From NCBI GenBank assembly GCA_030248135.1, contig JASANC010001870.1, positions 31,168 to 95,167 of the forward strand: a DNA stretch of 64,000 nucleotides. The letters run 5' to 3'. Within the stretch, counting starts at the first letter, position 1. Each line of letters begins with the position of its first letter. The DNA comes from Theristus sp. LFF4_11. Its lineage: Eukaryota; Nematoda; Chromadorea; Monhysterida; Xyalidae. The position numbers and the translations under genes were made by a program. The notes below the pieces were generated by a model, which was not told the DNA's origin, did not search any database, and saw only the letters and a list, made by a program, of their open reading frames with translations. Of this stretch, positions 1 to 12,730 are shown one piece after another.

Positions 1-38
1 GCCGCACACCGGCTGTCAGCAATTGAAAATGTGCGTAC

Positions 39-717
39 CTTGAGCACGAAGGCGAACAAGAAGGGCAGCATGATGAGCACCGTGCGACGTGCGACGCCGA
101 TGGTTTCGTGCGTTGCGGCAATGCCCCTCGAGCGGATCCAATATCTTTCAACGGCGGCTGCCACGATTAAATAGGAGGCAGCGGTCATGCTGATCTGCGC
201 CACGGTGAACACGAGCTTGATGCACTGATGCCACAGCGCGTACAGCGCCAGTTTGCTGTGGTACTCGGCGTAAATGCCCATCGGAAATGTCATCAAGTAA
301 GACACCTCGACCACGATGTCTAACACACAGAGCACGGCCAGGTAAATGTTGCCTGCAAATGTTTGCCGTTGAGCAGTCATGCACAGCGGCAAAATTGAAG
401 GACTTGGCTAAACAAAACTGCTGTGTTCACCAACCGGTGACACGGATACCGATTTTGAAGACGAAGAGCCATAAGAGAATGATATTGAAGGCAACGCCGG
501 TGATTCCAATCATGGTACCGCCAATAGTTACCAAATAGTATTGCTGTTCTATGAACGGTAACGGACTATATGCACAGACGTTTCTCGGTTCATCTCCATG
601 ACCGGGTTCATCTGTCACAATCCAGTTGCTTCGGCATAGGAACGCATCTCGACATCCAGTAAAGTTGCTAAACGACACGTCAGTTTCATTCAATATTTCA
701 TCGGTATAGTCTTCCAT
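39..717 (-). CDS. Class A (rhodopsin-like) GPCR, probable neuropeptide receptor, 5' part only
   Basis: Two exons are visible, 717-435 and 352-39; a good donor follows at 38-37, so the gene continues past the left edge. The start is the ATG at 717, with an acceptor-like TTTGCAG 12 bases upstream. The N-terminus is extracellular, with two NxS/T glycosylation sites (NET, NFT). TM1 comes next, then NIYLAVL leading into TM2, a TM3 ending in ERY (the DRY position), and the start of TM4. The exon junction keeps frame (phase 1) and restores the usual TM1-loop-TM2 spacing. Overall layout resembles invertebrate FMRFamide/myosuppressin-type receptors, but the ligand cannot be named from half a receptor. 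The family call is firm; the subfamily is inference. Confidence 0.75.
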
Positions 718-2991
718 TTTTCCACGCACCTGCAAAGGTTTCGATATTTTCTCGACTTCGCTTTTTCATATTTTTTTTCATTCCAAGCTTGTCCTCAAAA
801 AATAAAACAAAAAACATACAAAAACTAAATACAAGGTTGAGCTGAAGTGAGCGAAGCAGATTAGATTCGCGATATGGGCGCTACGCGATGCGTGCAAGAC
901 ATTGAATATGCGCATGCAGAATATTCAGAACGCTGAAATGTTGAAACAAACGTGCTCGCCCATAACAGAGACAGTGGCGTTGATAAATAAATATGCGTGT
1001 AAGACAATACGTGCATAACTTGATAGTCTTTCTCTTCCCTCCCTGTGGTATCCGCCATCAGATTTAAACGGCGGAAATAAAGTTGTTCACAAACACTGCT
1101 GAGCTAACAATTGCTTTGATGAATATGTCAGCGTTATAGGTTGTTCTTCTTGAATATTGAAAGGATCTGCTGTTGTATTTTGCGTTTTGCTTGTTTGATG
1201 CGTTAAAAAACGCCACACCAAATATTGAATACAGAGAATAACGAAATTTCTGAGTTTTTCATTCTATTGTGTCTGTCTGTTCTACAACCAAGTATTTCAA
1301 CTGCACGTTTTGGTCCTAAAAACAAAGGGATCGTCTTTCATCGGTGGCATTACTATTATTTTTGGGATCCTTAACTACTACGAGATACAGTCAATCTCGC
1401 TAATATATATATGCAACTAGCTGATTGGTTGGTCATCGCAACTCTCAGCGCTGATTAATTGGTTAATCATGAGGTGTTCTCAGCGCTGATTGGTTGGGCA
1501 TCACGTCATGTTCGCGTCATGTTGCATATATTTTTCAGATGGACTGTACTAACGTACGTGCTTTGTTGCGTGCGTGACGAGCTGCGACAGTGGCAACCAA
1601 TTGCAACGAATGTGCGTTGTGCTCGTGCGTTTGTTGGGTTGCAGTTGCAGGTACATGATATAGCAATCATTAAGCTGCGACCAACCCTTTTTTGTGGCAT
1701 ATCGTATTACGGCGCGACCGGGTTACACGTTTGACAAAGACGATTTGCATGGGCACGTAGCATCGTGACCTGACATCGTCGGCTTGCGCTTCGCCGTCGC
1801 ACCAGTGATCTGGTGCAGTGCAATTAAAGTGAATTGCGTCGCGCACAACTGTGGTCTGCTTTGATAACAAAGATAAAACAAAAACCTGACTGAGCTTAGA
1901 TTGCAATTTTCAGCTGCCATTCTCGTATTCTATTACAGTATTGCGGCAAGCAAATGTAAACACGACATAAATAAACCCTGCGCTTTATGCAGCGGCAGAA
2001 AATGCGTTGTGGCCGAGCGGAATAACATCATTTATGAGGCAAAGTGCGGCAACCAGTGAAAGCCACATTTAGAAACCGCTACCGCCAAGGCGCAAGCTCA
2101 AAATACACAAGCCAACGATGGCCGACCTTAGCTTTGGCTTGGGAAGCTACACTGCGGTGGTGCGCGTGTGTCACGGGCATGTGTACCAAGTTGCTTGAAA
2201 ATTTAACAAAAAATGTACGTATGTAACACAACGGAACGAAATCGTGCCACAGTGTGTCGCTAACGGTCAATTGGTTTAATGGGCACACGATGGGCATCCG
2301 CAGTGCTATTTTGTAAGACTCTCCAAATAGAGATGCATCTGTCTGTACGGGATTTGGCAAGTTAAACGCATTGCGTTGCTACATTCCGCTGTCTGATGGG
2401 GAAGATGCGTGTGCTTCCTCTTTCACGCCTTGCAGCTCCTTTAATAGGACAGCAGCTATATTGTCGCGTATAACCATTGTAGCGTTCTTATGATGGTGTC
2501 ACTGACGGACCAGTGAAGCATTGTGTAGTAATTTCGCATTTTTGGGTGCATGTGCTGTTCGTGTGTTTGTGACGGTTCTGACGGGTCAACGGCCGCTTTA
2601 TCACGTGGCGTCGCGATCAATTTGGGCATGTATTTTCATGGGCTTCGTTGTGCATTATCCAATGTGTGGCGGCGTGGCAAAAAGATGAAAGGAAGAACAG
2701 CGTTTGTATGACTTTGGAGCCAATGTTGTGGTTAATCATGTCGTAATTCGCAATCAATGTCGCTTGACGCATGAGTCAATAACAAATAGAAGGAGCAGGC
2801 TAGTGGTGAACTTTTAAGAGTACAACAAAAAAGCGTAGCCGCAGAACACAAAGTTTAGCAGCAGGCTGTCAAAATTTTAGCTCTGATCAGTTATTGATAA
2901 GGCAAGACTGTCTTTCTACAGGCTTGAACAATACAGTCAGCAAGCAATAAACACACTATTCATAGTAGATTGTAAATGCTGTGATTATCTA

Positions 2992-3261
2992 TATACCGTA
3001 AAGTCTTGCATATAAGGTTCCTCCCACTTATAAGACCCCCACCCAAAAGTGGGCGGAGTGTCACACGGCGGGAAACCAAAAAATTCAAAATTTTGACTTG
3101 GTCAAAATCCTACCCCGTCTATAAGGCCCGAAATTCCTAATGTTCGCTTTATAAGACCTCCTCCCACTTATAAGGTTGTCACACGAAATTCCACTTTTTT
3201 CAGAAATTTTTGATTTTCAAATTTATATAAGGAGACCTTATATGCAAGACTTTACGGTATC
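2992..3261. repeat. MITE with about 25-bp terminal inverted repeats
   Basis: The left end TACCGTAAAGTCTTGCATAT is the reverse complement of the right end near 3237-3260. Inside are further mirrored words (TTATAAGACC and its complement). There is no ORF. This fits a short non-autonomous DNA transposon of about 270 bp. Confidence 0.75.
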
Positions 3262-3865
3262 TGGCGATTATTTTGTTCAATAACCGTTAGATCGAACGGA
3301 ATCATAATGGCCGCTGCATGCATGAAATATAAAGACGGCCGCAAGAAAAGCGTTTCCGCTTTAACAAGCGTGTGTGTGTCCGTCGGCAGCTGCAACATCG
3401 GTGGGTGGCGCCATGAACAATTAGTTTTTTTTCTATTTTCTTAGAATGCAAATACTGAATGATCATTTTGGCATGAAACCAGATGAGAATAAATGATGCA
3501 ATTCATTTGGTTGGGTTAAACAATAATGTGCAGAGCTATTGTAACACAACATTAAAATTGCTCAAGTGCATTTAGGTACGTCCAGCTCTCAGCGCTAAAG
3601 GAGTTGTTTCCAGCTTTCTGCTGTGAATTGTTTTTTTTCCAAAAGAACGATTGCTGATTTTCTGCTGATGGTGACGAGATTGGCCGACCAGAGCCCGTTT
3701 TTCTGTGATAAAAAATCTAGTTTCACAGAAATTTGCGTGCCACAATCAAATCGTGATGCATCATTATTAAAAGTAACTGCATCTGCAGTTCCGGTGCTTC
3801 TCCTATGTAACACAGAAAAGAAAAAATGCTAAAAAACTAAATTGGATCATTTTCACCTTACCAAA

Positions 3866-3930
3866 AAGACTTGGCTTATGATTAGGATTATTAGGTTTAG
3901 GATTAGGAACCTGCTACGACTCATTGCAAG
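3866..3930 (-). repeat. Inverted copy of the CCTAAT-rich dispersed repeat
   Basis: GATTAGGAACCTGCTACGAC followed by TCATTGCAAGCA is the reverse complement of the motif at 52960-53005 and 54760-54805. It appears to be a third, reverse-oriented fragment of that repeat. Confidence 0.55.
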
Positions 3931-4226
3931 CAAAATCTGTTAAAAAATCACTTAAGAACGTATTCAAATCCAACCAAATTGTTCATGTATTTGGATCCGG
4001 GTCGGTGCTATGCGCAAATCGAATTGTCGTTAGACTCTTGTCTGTGCGTTCGGGGATCGAGCCCCGCCGAAAGGTGTATCGGGTACTCAATGACAGAAAA
4101 ACTCGATTGACGCCGTACTCGACGGCGTTCTGTACGCTTTTCTGGTTAGCCCTGGCTAAAAACATCGCCTACTTTTCGTTCGTTCATTCGTTTCATAACT
4201 CAACATGATTCAGATTTTTTTGACAT

Positions 4227-4390
4227 ATACAGGGTGGGCCAAAAAAAAGGTTCCATTTTTAAACTGCTGTCACTGGCTGTCACAGTGTTTTAATATTATG
4301 AGCTGAAATTTTCAGCACTGATAAAACATGTGTTGCCATTTTACTGACAAAAATTTTTTTTCGATATATAATTCCTAGCGCTCACTGTGG
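4227..4390. repeat. Solo Tc1/mariner-like terminal repeat
   Basis: TACAGGGTGGGCCAAAAAA followed by GGTTCC is nearly the same as both ends of the complete element at 46244-47281. No matching opposite end was seen nearby, so this looks like a single relic end. Confidence 0.5.
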
Positions 4391-5313
4391 CAGTGCTGAG
4401 CACATTTATAGTTTATGCAGTGCTGACACGTGTGAAACTAATAAAAATGTGCCCAAATAGCTTAACTTACAAGAACGCTAAATCGATACTGGCAATATCA
4501 GATCTGTTTTAATAAACTGCTGAGGCCACTAAAAAAGTATGAGTTTTTCGCGCTGAACTTTTCAATAATGAGCGGCTGAACGCATGAACGATCAGATGGA
4601 AGTGGAAATCAGTCGAGAATTTATTCCCTCATTGTTATAAGTTGTTAATTAATATTTATAGGTAGCATTATTATGAAGCACCGGTATTGCAATAAAAACA
4701 GCCGAAAATTGATGTTTTATTGTTTACAAACGCTGTGGGCGAGAAACATGTGCAGTTCCACGGAATTTAATCAATTTGCCATGAGTGAGTAAACTACCAG
4801 AAACGAACATATGCTTTGTTTAGCAAGCACAGCTTCACTCATGACACGATAAATATCCATTAAAACCCGTTGTAGCACCGAGAATGAATGATTGACAGAA
4901 AGTAGACTGACAGCTACAGTTTCATGCTGAAATTGCTTCAGCTCGAGACTGCAAGTTGCTTAGGGTGTAAAAACAACGCAATTAGCTGACGCATTTGAAT
5001 AGAATCCGGACTATTTTTATTTAACGGATAATTGATAATTGCATGGTTCATTGCTTCGACCACTCATACCAAGTATCTTATTGAAGGTTCCATTTAATCC
5101 CCTAGTTTTAATGACTTTGAAAAAATCACCAACGCTAAAAAAATCACTCCGATTCCGTTCCGATAATTTGTTGTGTAACACAGTGCTTGCAGTTAGATTT
5201 TTTTTGAAAAGAACAATTTTGTCGAGTATGAAGTTGGTTTGCTCTCAGTTGAGCAATTGATCACTGACTAGCGAAACACCAAATTACACACAACTTTGAT
5301 ATTCGTGTTACAG

Positions 5314-8300
5314 GAGTGTTTCATCGCTGAGTCTACGCCACGGGCGATTGAATGTCTCGAGCTTCTACTGCAGCGTGCAACACAGCTGAACGTTGTGCTC
5401 TGGCCACAGATCATACAACTGGTCGGCGCTTGCATCGAACAGAAGCTGTTTCTGCGTGCAGCCCAGGTAAATGCAAAACTCGCGTTTCCTCCGTTGTTCG
5501 GTAGCAGCGTCAATGTTTAATCATCGAAAATAACCCACACTTTTTGAGACTTACGTGAAGTCTTATATTTTGATACGCATAACGCATTATCACCAATGTC
5601 TCGTCCAGACGATTGTTAATTAAATGTGTTTATCACTATCGTACATTCGATGTGCTCAGACAACGATAATTGTTTACTCGGATTCCTCTAAAATAAATCA
5701 ATTCTAGTTAAAAATTGCAGATGATTTTCAAATACTCCCCTGAGATCATCTGTTTTGGTGATCAGCGTGACCAACGACCACTGGAGCTGTTCTCTGACAC
5801 GCAGACGAGACAGCTGAATCGAGCCGCTTTTCCACCACAGAGCATTGCCATCTACCATTTTCCCACCGAATTTCCGGTGGAATTAAAGATACAGCTCGCT
5901 TTATGCTGGGTGGAACTACGACGATACGATTTGGCAATGGTTGGGCGTGCAACCGTGTTACTTTCACGAAGTTTAGGACGATAAAAGAATGACACGTCCA
6001 ATTTCAGGCATTGTTTAAGCAACTTCGGAAAGAGCATTCAATCGCTGAGATTGGCGGTGAACTGCTGAGCGTCACAGAGGCGTGCGTGCAGCAAAAAGTG
6101 AACAGCGAACTTCTCGATGTCATTCTGTCGTTTATCATTGACTTTGGCAGCCGCTGCAACGCGTTGCCGGCGCATGTGAGCGCGTTTCCCTTTTCGCTAG
6201 TTCTGCGCCTGCGTGCGTGAAGAAATCAGTTTCTAGCTTGACGCGGCTCTGCAAGTTTGCAGAAGTGACCCGAGTCTTTGAGATACGACTTGGGCGACTC
6301 AGGTAATATCAAATAGTCGCATCAAGCATCAAACTAGTATACGTTCTACATCTGCAAACGCATTGTGCTGCAGAAGCCAAAGGAATGTGATAAACGGTGT
6401 ACACAGGTGGTGGCAGAAGCGCACGGACACCGAGCGCTGATGTACGAACACAGCGACGATCCGGTGAAGGCGTGCGCAGAGTATGAGAAAGTGATACAGC
6501 TGGCGCCGGGCACCGTCGACGCGCGCATCAAACTGGCCACGCTGCAACGCCAGCTGGGCATGAGCGAACAGCTGATGGCGACGTTGTTGATTGAGGACGA
6601 CGATGCGGCGCTCGCTGGCACGCACGTTCGTTCATATGCATGAACTCGTTTTTGGTGGTCACGTCGTGAATTGCGTTTCGTTTCGTTTACCACGAAGTTT
6701 GGTTTAGCGGACGTTTTTGTGCAACAAGAAAGTGCTTTTTGGTAACTCAACAAACTGGTACAAGAGGAATAGGATTGGTATGGGAATTAAAACCGTTTTT
6801 TTCTTCAAACACTCGGTACCCCATGGTTCGCCGTGTACGTATATTGCCTGATGCTGACACATAATTTGTCACAGGACGAACGACTTCTGAGACAACAAGC
6901 ACTTGTGCTGTACGAACGTGGCGACTGGGAGAAGTTTGTGCCAGTTTGCAGTCGTTTGTTGGCGCCATACTTCAACGACACACTGAACATATCGATCAAC
7001 GAGAAACGTAGACTCGCGAGTTGGTCGTGTTGCAGATATGTTTACTATTGGCTTGCGATTGTGACGACTGCGTGTTTTGCTGTCAGCTTGTGCAACACTG
7101 TACGGGCGTGGCGTGGCGCAGGCGACTGCGATCGCAACGAAAGGCAGCCCACTGGAGCGTTTCATCAAACGTGCCGTGCTGCGCGTGAATGCTGACGCGC
7201 CACGGACGCTCGATGCGAACAACGTGCACGACTTCTGCTTCAAGGTGTGTGCCAGGCTTGACCGATCGGTTGGCAATAACCGTTGAAGCAATCGCTGTTG
7301 AATGCACCAGCACGCTTGCTCTATGATTGTGTATGATCTTTTATTTTGGTCCCTACCCGAGACTCAATGCCCGCACACATGGGTAAACAGTTTCATGCAT
7401 GACGGCGGAATTCAAAATTGGTAAAGTGATCCGAGTCCCCTAAATACGGCCGAGTTACTTTGGCGACTTTGAATTGCCAAATAAAGATTGAAACTAGTTT
7501 CCTTTCTACGTCTGTACACGCATTCAGTCTCAGAATCTAAGAAATTGATAATTATTGCTGTGAATTGATGTTGATGTGCTGCTAAATTAGACAGTAGTAC
7601 GAACGTGACGCCGACGCATTCAGTTGTTTGTTGTAATAAATCACCACAACCTTCACCTCCACATTCTCCTTCACAATCATGAGTGTCATTTCGAATGCAG
7701 CTATGCGAGGTTCACTTTTCGCGCGGCAACTACGAGCAAATGTTGCACGTGTGCGCGTTCGCGTATGCCACGCCGCTGCTGATCACCAGTGGACGTGCAA
7801 AGACGTTCGATGCGCTGCTGTACATGGCAGCGTGCTACGCTCGCCATGGCAATGTCGCTTTCGAGTTCTTGCGCACGAAAATTGCACAGCAAGAGAAACA
7901 CGCCATCGCACAACGCAACACGGCAATATGGAATGGATTCGGTGTGTGTGCAGTTCGTTCGCAACGAAATTTCGCCCGCTTTTGTAATGTTCATGGAGAT
8001 GAAGATCAATACAATTTTCACTCACGTGGCAGGTCTGGTCTTCTGCATCAGTCAGGATGTGAAGTACCACAAGTACATTTTGCGGTCATGCGCCAAGAAT
8101 CCCGAGTCAATTCCACTGTCCATTATGAGCGGCAACAACTCGCTGATCGCGGGCACCTACGAGCATGCTCTCGGCACGTTTTCAAAGCAGAACGCTCAAA
8201 TTTGTTTCTCCAGTTTCATTTGTAGTTCACCATGAACGTTTGTGGTTGGCTAGGTGGTTTTTTCAAATGTATTTTATGCAGTTTAGTTGAATATCTCACC

Positions 8301-8885
8301 GTTCTGGAGAAACGCCCCGATGACGCGTATCTGAACTTGGCAACCGGTTTGATTTTTGTGCACTTGGCGTCGAAAAAGCACGTTGGTCGACGACACGACG
8401 TTTGCTTGCAGGTTGTCCATTTCAAATTCAAATACAGTTTTCAATTTTTGGAAAAGCAAACGTGATCAGGGGCGTCCTTGATCAGGGTCTTGCACTGCTG
8501 GCCCGTTACGAAGAACTGCGCGGCAGCTGCCAGGAGACGTGCTACAACCTCGCGCGCGCAGTGCACCAGATGAAGCTGCTGCACGCTGCCGTGCACTGCT
8601 ACCAGAAAGTGCTCAGTCTCCGGGTGAGTCGTGTGCTGTGATGCGTCTGTCAGCTGGTTTCATCGTTGCACACCACAGCAACTCTGCACTCTGCCACATG
8701 CTGCTCAGCCGTGCAAGCGTTTGTTCGTCCGCGACAAGTTCACCGGCGAGCTGCAAGCGAGACACGATCGCTCGGCGATGTACGACCTGCGTCCGTCTGC
8801 CGCCTACAATCTCGCGTTGATCTACCGTGCCAGCGGCAACACGCCCATGGCGCGCCTGTTGCTTCAGCAATACTGCCAAGTGTGA
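5314..8885 (+). CDS. GTF3C3: General transcription factor 3C polypeptide 3 (TFIIIC TPR subunit), 5' part not found
   Basis: TFIIIC binds the A and B boxes of tRNA-type promoters and recruits TFIIIB and Pol III; this subunit is the TPR scaffold. Exons: 5314-5466, 5721-5939, 6008-6175, 6374 (or 6407)-6625, 6875-7007, 7087-7244, 7701-7941, 8033-8177, 8282-8411, about 8471-8623, 8709-8885 (stop). About 642 residues are visible. Family landmarks: a TPR block (AEYEKVIQLAPGTVDARIKL), the DVKYHKY...KNPES block, HLASKKHVGRRH, RGSCQETCYNLARAVHQ, and the C-terminus YNLALIYRASGNTPMARLLL. Almost all junctions are phase-consistent. At 8411/8470 the canonical sites leave a one-base mismatch, so that junction is uncertain or the sequence carries an indel. 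The N-terminal TPR half expected in this family is not recognisable upstream of 5314. Confidence 0.85.
6240..6360. repeat. Degenerate copy of the roughly 200-bp dispersed repeat (R200)
   Basis: In the GTF3C3 intron, GTGACCCGAGTC ... GACTTGGGCGACT and a tail ending near CTGCAAACGCATT resemble the better copies at 7336-7545, 29395-29640 and 42946-43150. Confidence 0.4.
7336..7545. repeat. R200 dispersed repeat in GTF3C3 intron
   Basis: It runs from ATCTTTTATTTTGGTCCC through GATCCGAGTCCCCTAAAT to TACGTCTGTACACGCATT. Two other clear copies lie at 29395-29640 and 42946-43150, all in introns. The third copy forms one end of a longer TIR element, so this is probably an internally deleted or solo-ended DNA element. 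Confidence 0.7.
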
Positions 8886-9117
8886 CCACATGTGACCACC
8901 ACGTTCTGTTTCATGGTCCATTGCAAACGTTCTGTATTCATTGCTTCACGTCAACTTGTTACAAGACTTCGTGTTGACACATTGTGATCTCAGCGGTTGT
9001 TTCTGGCCATGAATGAAACAAATGACTAAATGACATGCCATTATTGCCACAAGTTGCGTCAATTATGAATGATGTGGATTCTTGTCCGCTCTGACGTGTT
9101 CTGTCAGAAATACGTGC

Positions 9118-9393
9118 ACACCATACCCGTGCGACGGTGTGGGGTGCCAATATGCGCAGCCCTCAAAACCGGTGTGCAGCCAGCGAGAGATTTTTGCGTT
9201 GGCATTTTGGCGACACCGGTTTAAGGGCTGTGAACTATTTTGACTGCTGTGCACCAATTTGGGGCTGTGCACGATTTGCAAGGCAGCCGGTGTAATGAAG
9301 CAAAGCTCGCAAAGTTTGTTCTTGCGTGCTGCACGCCGGTTTGAGGGCTGCACACATCGGTACCCCACACACCGTCGCGCGGGTATGGTGCAC
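9118..9393. repeat. MITE with about 60-bp terminal inverted repeats
   Basis: CACCATACCCGTGCGACGG at the left end is mirrored at 9393 as CCGTCGCGCGGGTATGGTG. The mirror continues inward through GCAGCCCTCAAA. The element lies between GTF3C3 and OMA1 and has no coding capacity. Confidence 0.75.
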
Positions 9394-9460
9394 ATAATGC
9401 CGTGAACATTCTCAATGGGTCGCACACCAACAGCACCTGGCAGAGCAGCTACCAACGGTC

Positions 9461-12121
9461 ATGTTTTCGCGTGGCCGATTTTGTACGGGTGCAGCCATTG
9501 CGCAGTGTTGTGTGCGTGCCGTCCACAGTGGCGCATTTGCTTGCGCTCACAACAGAAACCGATTTCTGGCGCAGTCCACTGGCATTCGGCAGCGTCAGTT
9601 CAGTATATCCGCTCGTCACCGTGCGCCTCTGCCGTGGGTCATAATCAGCACGTTTGGCCGAAAGATTGTGCAATATTTGGTGTTGCCCATTGCAGGACGG
9701 TACGTGACCCTCATAAAGGTGCGTAGCACAGCTCACAGCTCGTGAACTGGTCGGAACCAGGGACTGGTTGGAACCAGGGTACTTCCTCCCAACCCCCAAT
9801 TTTTTGGGACAACCTTAGGTACTGCAAGCGTGAGGAAAAGAGGTTTTCGGGTACGCTGAGTTCAAAAATCTTATTTAGAATTTTGGCCGACGTTTTTACT
9901 GTGCCCTAAACGCGTATGCCATGGGGATGAGGAGGGAAATTTCCTTAAAAATTAATTTTAAATGAAAAAAACGCGTCACAAGGAACTTGAAATCCTGTTA
10001 CAAATACAAATCGAGGTCGCTGAGTCCAAATATGAAATTTATTTTTTATACGGTTTACTCCGCACGCTAAAAACGGCCTCTATGGGGAAAAATAGTCAAA
10101 AAAAGGAAACACCCTGGGTGGAACTGCGGCGGTCCACCAATCTGCAGCTTAATTCTGTTCTTTTTATTCGGGACGTTAGGTGGGAAGGAAGTACACAAAA
10201 AGTAAGTTTCAAACCAGCAAGCTCGGCTGGGCTCACAATCGCATCATAAAACTGAAGCAAGTTTTTTTTGATAATGGTGTGGTGACATCCATTGTCAAAA
10301 AACTCATTTCTTCAGTAAATTTTCTGTGAGCTTAGCAAGAGTTTCCTGAATGAATTGACACATGAATTGCAGCGGGTTCCGCCGGTGGTACCTGTCGTTG
10401 TCAGCGGACAAGCAGCGCGGCCACTACGATCGCTTTCGAGAGCACCGCTCTAAACTGGTGTACGTCGGTGCGGGCGCCGTCGGCTGCGTCGTCGTGTACT
10501 ACGTGAGCCATCTGCAGCGTGCGCCGTTGACAGGCAGACTGCGCTGCGTGACACTCACCAGGGCACAGATGCACTCGGTCGCACAGTTCACGAATGACAC
10601 GGTCGGTCAGCGCCTCTGCAGGCACAGTGGTGTTGCACATGCACAAACAGTCACGCTCGCTGCGGTGTGCTAGTTGCGACTGTGCAGCATCACTGTTGTC
10701 GTCACAGAGCGCATTGTCTTCGTACTCGCACTTTGGCAATGAATCTCAGCAACTGTGATTCATTTGCGCTCGAGCCATCTTGCTGAGCCACTGTCGATTT
10801 GCTGCAGCAACTGCTGCTGCACGAACGTCAGCTTCTACCGGCCACGCACGCAGCGCATAAGCTGGTGTCCAGACTTGTGCGCAAGATTCTGGATGGCAAC
10901 CGTGGCTCGATCGCTGACATCGACACGTACAGTTGGAATGTGCACGTGATCGATGATGCAACGGCCAATGCGTTTGTGACGCCGGTTGGTGGACAGTGCA
11001 TTGCTACTGGCTACCCTGATGCTGCTTTGTTGTGAACCCTGTTTGCTCACTGATTGCAGTGCATACACAGCACCAGCCATTCAGCAAACTGACCACTGGC
11101 TTATTTGCAGGAACCTAAAATTTCAAGCCTTTGATCTCTAATCTCGGTTACTTTCAGAGCGGTGAAATCTTTGTGTTCACCGGGTTGCTCAATTCAACCG
11201 CGAACGTTCATCAGCTGGGACATCTTTTGGCACATGAAATGGCACACACACTGCTGGAGCATGGCGTGCGTTTGGTTGAAATTTGAAAAATAAACATCCC
11301 ATCACAAAAAGCAAAACTGTTTTGAACATGCTTTCCAGCTAGAAACACTCAGTTGGGCACGGTTATTCGACAAACTCGTGCTCACTGTGATGGCGGCCAT
11401 TTGGCTGTTCTTGCCAGGCGACGGGCTGGCGATTGTGTCCGCTTGGTTCTCTGATCGTGTCATGCAGGTGGGTGACATTTGGTGCTGCTCGTGATTGCAA
11501 CCAGCCGTCAGCGTGCGTCATTGCAGATTCTGCTCAGTTTGCCGCGCAGTCGCACGATGGAAATGGAGGCAGACAAAATTGGTCTCATGATGGCTGCGCG
11601 GGTTGGTGCTTGACGCACACGGTTGAAATGATTGCAGAGGTTGTTTGGAGATGAAATCAGTGCTCAGGCGTGCCTGGACGTGCGCGAGGCGTACAGCTTC
11701 TGGCGTGACCAATCAACAAAGGCCAATGTTACGCAAGGCGACAAGGAACCACCGGATCTGCTGTCCACTCATCCGAACCATGGCGATCGAGCAGAGCGCT
11801 TGCAGGCGCTCATGCCGCGAGTCCGTTGTTTACAGCTGACAATTCTACTCGAAAACAAAGATGACCGTTGGGCTTGACTGCATCTCAGTGACAAGATCGG
11901 CCAGCGTTGTCATAGCTAGTCTTCTTTTAAACACTGCACTAACTCGGCTAGAAAATGTACGAAATAAAGTGCTGCAGTGATGTATTTCGTGTGTGCAGGC
12001 GTTACAATTGTACAGCGAAAGCGAGTGTCCGGTGTTGTCTCGTGTTGATCCACGCGACGACGCTGACAGACGAGCCGCATCTGTGCAACGCACGATTGCT
12101 GCGCTGCAACACGCCGCGTGA
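9461..12121 (+). CDS. OMA1: OMA1-type mitochondrial zinc metalloprotease (M48)
   Basis: OMA1 is an inner-membrane stress protease that cleaves OPA1 and other substrates. Exons: 9461-9699, 10373-10601, 10808-10984, 11158-11265, 11339-11467, 11527-11601, 11668-11820, 11999-12121. All phases join, giving 410 residues. The N-terminus is basic and Ser/Arg-rich, as in a mitochondrial presequence. A membrane segment (VYVGAGAVGCVVVYYV) precedes the peptidase domain. The zinc site HEMAH is near residues 241-245 and the third ligand lies in EMEADKIG (Glu about 308). The conserved STHPNHGDR block follows. It is somewhat shorter than the human protein. I used 11668 as the acceptor for exon 7 because it gives gapless family spacing (AARACLDVREA). 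Confidence 0.92.
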
Positions 12122-12730
12122 ACACCACTGATGCCCTTGAACTGAACGACGAAATTCATGGTGTTCATTCACTGCCCTTTAAAAATTTTCAGCTTTGCAT
12201 ATTGAATGCAACGTGCAAAGAAACGGTGTCGTTCCTGCTCAAACATGATCAAAGGCTTTCATACACAAGAAATCAAGATGCTTGAACAAAAAACGAATGG
12301 TCAGTCTTGAAAACGTTGTGAAAATGAACATAGTTTCTAAACGTGACTATTTTGGATCGACTGCACATTTTTAAGGCCAACAACAACAATAGACAATAAA
12401 AATTTCAAAAAAACTGAATCTTCGTGATAATCCATATTCTTTGTTCACTCACCATTGTTTATCTTAAAAACACGAAACAATAAACATTAAAATTCCAAAT
12501 GCGTGGACTTGTATTTCTGCAGCATTTTCGCGCACAGTGTTTTTGGTTTTTGAAAATCACCCCAAGTGGCCCAAACGTACGAACGAACGTTCAATAAAAA
12601 TTCAACGGCGAATATTCATGCCACGACCAAAGCCAAGCTTCTTGCTCTGACTGGCACTGGCAGACACTGAAAGAAAGCAAAGTCGTAGTGTGCGTGTCCC
12701 AGCGAGTTTATTCAGAAGAAAACCAGAAAT

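Larger units (their letters stand above)
740..5300. other. Gene-free, repeat-bearing intergenic stretch
   Basis: I see no exon with recognisable protein similarity on either strand. Short ORFs here lack splice-consistent partners. The stretch holds the TIR element at 2992-3261, a dispersed Tc1/mariner-like end at 4227-4390, an inverted copy of the CCTAAT-rich repeat near 3870-3925, and short repeats containing GATTGGTTG near 1410-1500. The missing 5' exons of the GTF3C3 gene would be expected here but were not found. Confidence 0.5.

Noticed and set aside
4035..4075. Possible tRNA B box (GGGGATCGAGCCCCG)
   Set aside because: No matching A box at tRNA spacing and no acceptor stem pairing.
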